DNA of 64,000 bases from Aspergillus flavus (lineage: Eukaryota > Ascomycota > Eurotiomycetes > Eurotiales > Aspergillaceae): positions 2,666,001 to 2,730,000 of the forward strand of contig NC_092405.1 in the NCBI RefSeq assembly GCF_009017415.1, in the 5' to 3' direction. Shown here one piece after another: positions 57,159 through 64,000 of this stretch. Under the pieces are notes generated by a model. That model made no database searches, had not been told where the DNA came from, and saw only the letters and a list, made by a program, of their open reading frames with translations. The position numbers and the translations under genes are program-made. Every line of letters begins with the position of its first letter. The first letter of the stretch is position 1.

Positions 57159-58181
57159 TCACTTCCCATCCCTCATCGCAAACCACATGCTTCGCATCCT
57201 ACTGACCTGATCTGGAGTAAAAGAATCGTAACACTCATCAGATGAATAGTCCATAAAATTATGAATAGCATCAAACCCTGGGAGCTCCGGGCATGAATCT
57301 TTTTGGGCAGGACACCCTTCTGTGGGCTTGGATTGCTGCGGCGTATCTGCGATAAAATCACCCTCGTTATCGGATGAGCATGACTCTCCTTCGAAGGTGT
57401 GCAGTAGACCATTCCAGTGACCTATTTCATGAATTGCCGTACCACCTCTGTTGTAATGTGCGAGAGAACCACCCGGCATGGTCTCCGCAAGTACATTACA
57501 GCCGTCCTTGATATAGGTAGATGGAGGGCTGCTAGCGTTTATGCTCGGGTCAGGCAATGTGCAAAAACCAAGCATGCTGGTGGGTTGTTGTTGCGAGACA
57601 CCCAGTTCGCGGCGGACGATGTCAAAAGCCCTGGCACCCGCATTGGGCGACGCCTGGAGATCTGTGTGAAAATAAACGTTGAGCGTACGGTAACTCCCTC
57701 TGCGAAGGACAGTCTTCATTGCCATTTCGTCCTCATTGCGAGCCCACGTATCATTTGCCGAGCGAGTCACGCCTTGTAAGCGGTAGGATATTGTGGCATT
57801 CCAGTACGCGTTTTGAAGGTAAGAAAGCTTCACATGAAAGTCAGACGATCGTTGTTATTTTACTTATTGAGAATGCAAGATGTCACCACTGACCTGATCA
57901 GCAATCATCTCATCTGAGATCGATTCAGTTCCCGCTTCACCAGTAATGATGTGGAACCACGTATCTATCACAATCGGGGTTATTGCCGCCCGACTTTCAG
58001 AATCAACAGGGTTATAACTCTGAGAACCTAGTGCGCTCAATCTCCTGTACTCTGCCTTCAGGGATTCAGTGGGCGGGCCGGTCGCACAGAAGCCACGACT
58101 CTGCGAAACAAAAGCGAAGCATTGAATTTGTAGATTGGCTATCACAAGGATCAAAATATGTAAAGTGGGAAAATGCGACAT
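57159..58181 (-). CDS. Secreted metalloprotease, peptidase family M43
   Basis: Two exons, 58181-57894 and 57827-57159, giving 318 residues. The N terminus has a hydrophobic core (LHILILVIANLQIQCFAF) that fits a signal peptide. The zinc site HEIGHWNGLLHTF gives H229, E230, H233 and H239, and the Met-turn is NFMDYSSDEC. Cysteines after the zinc site are spaced as in fungal M43B enzymes. The family cleaves proteins outside the cell, and one member is known from Coccidioides (Mep1). Nothing here shows this copy's role. It is tandem with CDC50, which is transcribed in the same direction upstream. Confidence 0.9.
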
Positions 58182-58652
58182 GTTGTTTTTCCAACATTGG
58201 TGGCTTCATTGAACTTCGCCAGAACCAGCTTACCGCTTGAATATAACCAGCGATGCTGCCGAAAGAGAAGCATGATTTGAATCCAAGAATGCCATAACGT
58301 AACGGGAATGTTAACAAGGGGTGTAAACAACCTATCTGGGAAACTCCAAAAACAATCTGGTGACAACCGTCGTTAAGATTAGTCTTCGTAAACAGGTGGC
58401 CTCTTACACCTGAGGACGCACCTAATCGAGATGACACTAGCGTAACAACAAAAAACGTCATACTAACAGTTAAGCATGAGAAGGGCCGCTTAAAACTAAC
58501 AGACACCACAACTCCAGCCGCAGACGCCTCGAACTTATGATGCATGATTTGGCAGGAACCATAGATGGAACCATGCAAATTGGCCAACTTTGATGAACAT
58601 TCAATGGTGTACAATAAACGCACGGTGGGGGTGGTTGGAAAGAGCGTATCAT
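58182..58652. other. Spacer between CDC50 3' end and protease start
   Basis: 471 bp, presumably CDC50 3' region plus protease promoter. A 185-codon frame crossing it has no protein-like features. Confidence 0.5.
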
Positions 58653-60167
58653 TTAATGGGTATTCGGCCCAAACCTATTATCTCTACCGGTTGCTATGGC
58701 GCTACTTTCCTGCTCGTTATTCCAGGTCAAGTATGTGTGATCTCCAAGCTTCCTATATGCATTGTCAGTCCCATCAAGTCTACAAGCATTAGGTTGGGGG
58801 AAGCATCGTTACCTTGGCCGCACTAGGTGAGCGATGGTGAAAAGCGCACCAAGAAGGACGCATAGACCGCCAACAACCACATACGCAATACCCATAAAAG
58901 GGTTCTGCCCACCGATAACGGTCCGAGAAGATATGAGTATTGACTTTGTTCCCCCGTACTCTGTAACGGGAAAGTCTGAACAAAAGTTAACACAGAACGG
59001 ATACTGCGTAAAGGACGAATCTTACGGTCAGCGATGTCCAATTGGTAAGTGCCTGGTGACATTGCCGTGGTATCATTCCTCCGGGACAGTTTGCTGAAGT
59101 TAGGCAATGCAGCTGTTCTCATCCAAACCATAAATTCCTCATTATCGTGAAGGTCAGGAATCTCAGTGGTATAATTATGCGGATAGCGGGCCTGCCAGTT
59201 CGGGGGAGGGACAACCTGTCCTGGTTTGTACTGTGTGGTCTTAATGAGTTGCTTGTCGCTATCCCATGCGATGCCCTTGTTAGTCATGACGTATACTACA
59301 GGATCATCGTCGTTTCCGTCGTTCAAGAGCTCGGGGCTTTTGATTGTATCGTTGAACATGGAGTTGGCGATAAGTCCACATGGATAGTATGCTTTGCCGC
59401 TGTCATCAAGCTTTAGGGGGTCACATGAACCGCCATCAATGGTTTTATTGTCGACTGGCTTTCCTTTAAGTTGGTCTATGTCTAGCGATTTCACGTATCG
59501 CCGATGGTTTTGGTAGAAATTTGTCAGACGATAGTACATAAACACAGGAGGTTCGATGCTCTCCGGGATCTTGAAACTCAAGCGACAAATGGTCTCGTTC
59601 GTCTGTTCATCTCTATATTTCATCCAGGTCGGATTAGGCTGCTGATTGGAAGATTTGAAAGACGATTGGACTTTGTCTGGGATTGGGACAGGGGTCCGTT
59701 GTGCTTTATCAGCACATTCAGAGTAGTCTATCACAATTTCTTGTACCTTCACGGATGTACGGTTGCCATTAGCAGCAAGCGCATCACGATAATTTCGATC
59801 TTACCTCAGAGCTTGCCCATAAAAGAAGGCCCCCAATGGGTGCAAAAATGACACCAACGACGAAAAACAAAGGCAGTACACTCCTCGGCGTCAAGATAGG
59901 CCTGTTAAGTGTTAATAAGATGAGACACGAATACTATGCAACCCGTTGGAAGTAAACTCACTGCCAGGCTTTCAAGCGCTGTTGCCGAAAAGCAGTATCT
60001 AGACACGACATAAGCATTGGTTAAAATACTGATGTTGTAATAAACACAGGACTGCGTAGATCCATACTTGCAGGTCGCCTGTTTTTGGCCTTTTTATCGC
60101 TCTCGACATCACCCCGAGTTTCCTGTTCACCCAAGGAATCCGTACGAGCGGCCTCGGTATGAGACAT
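58653..60167 (-). CDS. Cdc50/Lem3 family P4-ATPase chaperone subunit
   Basis: Six exons: 60167-60068, 59998-59962, 59901-59805, 59746-59026, 58975-58813 and 58752-58653, giving 405 residues. Two membrane segments flank a large lumenal domain: the first in [20 protein letters not shown] and the second in [59 protein letters not shown] and [15 protein letters not shown] are family landmarks. The last exon gives [13 protein letters not shown]. These proteins let P4-ATPase flippases leave the ER and move phospholipids to the cytosolic leaflet. Exon 2 is short (37 nt). The final exon is easy to miss because the frame meets TAA just past the donor. Confidence 0.95.
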
Positions 60168-61257
60168 TATCGTCTAGGACTTCCTCACCGGTTCAAGCGC
60201 GCAACACAGAGGAAGACTGAAGGCTTAGCTATATAGAATCAGATGCCAGGATGAAAGACGGTAAAGGAACGGATGTACGAAACAATAGAGGTCGGACTTT
60301 ACCACATTAAATGTGGCGCGGACCGGAAGTAACGGGGATTAAATTGCGTACGTAGTTGGCTGGGCGTCGCATCCGCTTACCGCATTTAAGTTCACTGGCA
60401 CAGCCTCCCTTTGTAATGATAAAATCAGCATTTTGGGATGTATCACGTGCATACTCGATTAATGTATCAGCGGCAGCAAAGAAACATTATTCTTGGAAAA
60501 CTCTATCTCGAGGCAAAAAGCCATGGTAATCACATATGAGAGGCAATGAACATAACTAGCTAGGGTGAATTGCTTCCCGTACGTTTATGAGGTCCATCTC
60601 CCTTCCTTACCTCCCTCTACCCTCATTTTCTCCATAAGCACACCACTCATATAATAATAGAAAAGAAGGAAAACAATATAAACAGAAAGTTCACTGAGCG
60701 AGATCCTACGAATGATATGTTTAAGGGCATGCAGGAAGGTCAGCCATCTACCTTAACGATACAGCTAAACGTCGAGGTCCTGGGATCTTCTGTTCAAACC
60801 TGGTCAATCATCGAAAATTCACTAACATCAAACCCGAATCTGCCATTCTAGGTAATATAAATCGCACCCAAATGGTGAAATGTCAAACCACGGTAGATAT
60901 AGTATGATAAACATATGGTGACACCTTGACACGTCTGGAATGAGTCTCACTGCCAAACATTGTGCCTTGAAAGAGAGAAGCTATAAAAGAGCACCAACGA
61001 CAGCTATGCATAAGAGGAGTGCGAACATACTCGAGTTACAACGCCAAAAGCAAAGGAAATGAGATTCCGCAAAAGGATGGGCAAAGTGTAAAAGTCACCG
61101 TTGTACACAGACCAGCAATGCCTAGTGACAGAACAAAAGGTTTGAAATACTATGCAAGAACCTAGAAACGAACTCGCTAATTAACCAACTAAGAAAAGAT
61201 GACATGATGGGTTGCAACAACTTTGCAAGGCAAGCTTGGGTAATATATCTTGTAACG
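60168..61257. promoter_or_regulatory. CDC50 upstream and SWIRM gene 3' region
   Basis: 1090 bp with no convincing gene. Both neighbours are on the minus strand. Confidence 0.5.
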
Positions 61258-62439
61258 TCATTTAAGAAATTGCTCGAAATGCTCCGGTCTGAACCAGCCA
61301 ACTCGGTCATATGCTGTCCAAAGCTTGCTTGCTTTGTTAACGTCAATCTTGCAAGCCTGTTGAGCATCTGTCTTCCGAAATTCTTTCCCAACATTCAAAG
61401 CCTTAACACGAGCCTCAAAAATGCGACGCTTGCTGCATAGATATGTTGCACAGGAAAGCCTTAATGTGGCTGCAAGGTTGAGCTCAGCGGCGTTCAACAA
61501 GTGTCGATCTGAATCATTGCTGAGATCCAGCATTTGTCCTTTCCAGTCTGCCTTCAAGGCTTTCGCATTGCTTCCGAGAGTCTCTAAAGGAGGGGAGTAA
61601 TCCATAATCGATTTATAATCTGTGTCATCCCGATTTGTGCCTATAGCTCGGGGTTGCTTGTTACTGGATTGTGGGGTTAAGTCAAATGTGTCCAAAACTT
61701 TCTGCTTTGGTGTGAATCTTGGTGTACGCTTGGCCCTGGGAGTCCGCTGCGCACGAGTTTGAGCAGGAACTGTCCTCTTAGCCGGCGCGGGGGCGATTCT
61801 CTTTAATTTCGCTTCCAACGTGTGCGGACGACAGCGATTCATCATAACTAGTTGGCGCTCGAGCGTTTCTCGCTCCTCTTTAGCCCATGCTCCTGGGTTG
61901 CGATTATATTGAGCTGAAACGATTGGCACACACGAAAGAGCTAGAAGATATTCATCGCGTGTCGGTTTATTTAATTTATTTTCAAATCTTGCCATGTGGG
62001 AATTAATGTGTTGCTCAACCAATGCTTCCGTCTCTGTCGGAAGCATAGGACCGAACAACGGCTCATCAGTGGCAACCTCTGTGAGCGAATCGTGGCGAGG
62101 GAAAAGGACAGGATCCCTTGAAGAGCCAACTACCGCATCTCCCTCGACCTGCTCTGATGCATTTGACTTCCTTTTTTTGTTGCCTGTGTAGGGAGTGACA
62201 GGTGGCGACGGCAAGTCCATCTCCGATTGTGTTCGCTTCCGGTCAACGGAGATGGGAGGAAGTTTCATGTCATGGCTGTATGAGGGATTCTGTGACAGTT
62301 GATGGGGTGAAAATGCAGGGTTAAAACTATCGAACGGTTTGGACTCTGGGGGCGACATTAGGCTGGAAACGGATGGTAAACGATTCATGTTTGTTTTGTC
62401 GCTTCGGCCCAAAGGTGAGGCAACAGTAAACGAGGTCAT
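61258..62439 (-). CDS. SWIRM-domain protein, Fun19 type
   Basis: A single exon of 393 residues from ATG 62439. The frame is open ten codons further up to a TTG that I do not use. The first 130 residues are disordered with SP-rich pieces and a basic PYTGNKKRKSN, probably a nuclear signal. A helical segment with EYLLALSCVPIVSAQYN is followed by a basic, proline-rich linker. The last 90 residues form the SWIRM domain (LSCATYLCSKRRIFEARV, ACKIDVNKASKLWTAYDRVG). SWIRM domains occur in chromatin proteins and bind DNA or nucleosomes. The function of fungal Fun19 proteins is poorly known. Confidence 0.85.
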   Translation of the reverse strand: MTSFTVASPLGRSDKTNMNRLPSVSSLMSPPESKPFDSFNPAFSPHQLSQNPSYSHDMKLPPISVDRKRTQSEMDLPSPPVTPYTGNKKRKSNASEQVEGDAVVGSSRDPVLFPRHDSLTEVATDEPLFGPMLPTETEALVEQHINSHMARFENKLNKPTRDEYLLALSCVPIVSAQYNRNPGAWAKEERETLERQLVMMNRCRPHTLEAKLKRIAPAPAKRTVPAQTRAQRTPRAKRTPRFTPKQKVLDTFDLTPQSSNKQPRAIGTNRDDTDYKSIMDYSPPLETLGSNAKALKADWKGQMLDLSNDSDRHLLNAAELNLAATLRLSCATYLCSKRRIFEARVKALNVGKEFRKTDAQQACKIDVNKASKLWTAYDRVGWFRPEHFEQFLK

Positions 62440-64000
62440 CCCAACAGACTGATTGTCAGTCGCAGACAAACAACAGACAACAACAAAAAATGAGGATGTG
62501 AGTGAGGATAATAGGGAAAGTCACTGCTGATGTTTTGCTAAAGATATAGTGCCCAGAAGGCGATATTTGACGAACACTGATGGTATGTGTTTATGGAAGT
62601 CAATGGAAAAGGGATTGGGCAATGTTGGCAAGGCACACGTGAAAGTGATTTGTCAGGGCCGCCTCTTTGTCTTATGGGTGGCAATAGGCAGATGACATAG
62701 AACCCTTTCGGCGATAAGGCTCACTATGACCGAGCGCGCGGTGTTTGATATAAGAATTGGGCGATATCTCTTACGGTCTCAATTGGGAAGGGTGGGGGAA
62801 TGCCGTGATGTATTTAAGGAACTCGAAGGACATATCAACAGGGCGAGTCTATTCCTATTCGGAATATAGGAAATACACTAAGGCCCCTGAGAAAGGTGGA
62901 CGCGAAACAGAGAAGAGATCGAACTATGAGTCAATGCGCCAATGACTGGGGCTCATGCTTTAAGCGCAGTACCCATGATGCTCATGAGACATGCGGGGTT
63001 GGCGCGTGGCAGTAGAAACATCACCTAATCACAAGGTCAAGGCTCCCTCTGCCAACCACACACCAATTGCTGTGTCATCAGAAAGCATTGGAAGGTATGA
63101 TATTCATGTATAGGTGGCTTGAATATGTAAACAAGGCCTACCGGGTGTTAAGAGCTCTACAGTAACCTGAGGAGGAGGTGTCGATGTTTTCTAGTATTCG
63201 TAGTGCTCCGGTATTAAGGGCCATATGACGACAACTGCCACGGGAGAGCGGGGGTGAATTCTGTTATAAAGGGGGGCAGTGGTGTGGGTACACCCACGGT
63301 GTGGCATCCATCGAGGGGCAGATTTGGCAATGTACCCGCCAATAGCGGCCCAGAATTGGATTTTCGTCTCAGCAGGTTAGGCTGAAAGGGTGGGTAAGAG
63401 TCAGATCACCTGTAGTATCACACTACCTCTGGTGGATGAATCATGGGTGATCTTCAGCCCCACAGCTTGCAGTTGCCTGACGGTCAGACCTAACAATGGC
63501 AATCTCTCACAATATGTACAGTTGTATACGGAGTATATCACCGAGACAGCGACTGCCTGCCTACCCCGCCTAATCTGACGGCTTCCTGATCCTTTACTCG
63601 GTTCTTTTCGGTAAGCCTAACTATGACTTCATAGGACAGTAATGGTGGACAATTTACTATATCTTATATATGAATCCATAATATACTGCGGAGTACATAA
63701 AGTAGTAGCTTGATACCTACAATAGCTTGGGAGCCACGGACAGTTTGCCTTTCAGAGTTGAGTAATATTTAACTGGCACAGTAGCGCAGATGGTATAACT
63801 ATGCGCTGTATTAGAAGTCTTCAACTTTGTCTAATCCTAACATATGTGATATGTCTAGGCTCTGGCATCCAAGTTCAAAGCTGCAAACAAAACTTGGCTC
63901 TTCAAGCATTGACAGTCAGCAGAATGATTGCCTACGTATATAGTGATAATTACAGTGTTCATGGATAAGAGTATTACTCACATTGAGTCAGATGGGCACA
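62440..64000. other. Right end, no gene seen
   Basis: 1.56 kb upstream of the SWIRM gene. It has one TACGGAGTA word at 63527-63535 and a short inverted repeat GTGGGT-AC-ACCCAC at 63284-63297. A gene starting beyond the window edge could have its promoter here. Confidence 0.55.

Noticed and set aside
58066..58623. 185-codon frame between the protease and CDC50
   Set aside because: It overlaps the real protease exon in another frame and runs through the spacer. The residue pattern is not protein-like.
58809..58811. TAA as the end of CDC50
   Set aside because: A donor AAG|gtaacg lies just before it, and the exon at 58653-58752 supplies the family's [13 protein letters not shown] ending in phase.
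63776..63850. tRNA-like D-arm sequence GTAGCGCAGATGGTATAAC
   Set aside because: The 5' half resembles an A box, but no T-arm with GGTTCRANNCC follows and no acceptor stem pairs. At most it is a decayed fragment.

Overview
The window looks like a 64 kb piece of nuclear chromosome from a filamentous ascomycete, probably Eurotiomycetes (Onygenales or Eurotiales). The genes are split by short GT..AG introns, mostly 50-75 nt. Protein sets such as Pmt2, Trm9, Pex16, the seven-knuckle Gis2 and the CENP-C cupin protein are fungal in style. Intergenic DNA carries pyrimidine tracts, microsatellites and copies of a TACTCCGTA word. I see no rRNA, tRNA, CRISPR array, transposon protein or viral gene. All identifications come from reading the translations and from remembered family features. 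No database search was run.

Layout. 1-597: 5' part of a Shu2/Sws1-type SWIM zinc-finger gene that runs off the left edge. 598-12063: gene-poor 11.5 kb with low-complexity tracts, ending in a pyrimidine-rich, ATG-free leader. 12.1-16.2 kb: a Myb/SANT-like gene, TRM9 (-) and tubulin cofactor B (+). 16.6-20.3 kb: CENP-C/Mif2 (-) and RNase H2 subunit A (+), divergent from a shared promoter with an ACGCGT box. 20.7-26.5 kb: PEX16 (-), a Sae2/CtIP-like gene (-) and an F-box/WD-like gene (+). 27.5-31.7 kb: GIS2 (+) convergent with SelO (-). 34.2-39.8 kb: an Ebp1-like gene (+) and a choline-transporter-like protein (-). 41.0-44.7 kb: a Rab4-like GTPase (+) and PMT2 (-). 46.9-52.4 kb: a sugar transporter (-) and a mitochondrial carrier (-). 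53.0-56.4 kb: SPT16 (+). 57.2-60.2 kb: a secreted M43 metalloprotease (-) and CDC50 (-). 61.3-62.4 kb: a SWIRM-domain protein (-). 62.4-64.0 kb: no gene seen.

How the genes relate. This is mainly a housekeeping region, not a gene cluster. Several genes share a chromosome-biology theme: SWIM/Shu and Sae2 in recombination, CENP-C in the kinetochore, RNase H2A in ribonucleotide removal, SPT16 in chromatin, and the Ebp1-like and SWIRM proteins in transcription or chromatin. A second theme is membrane traffic: Pex16, Rab4, Cdc50 and Pmt2.

The most unusual content is in gene structure. A 10-nt exon is needed to rebuild the conserved core of SelO, and a 7-nt exon restores the frame of the mitochondrial carrier. 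GIS2 packs its first two zinc knuckles into six exons, four of them 14-35 nt long. I found no clear new multi-gene system.
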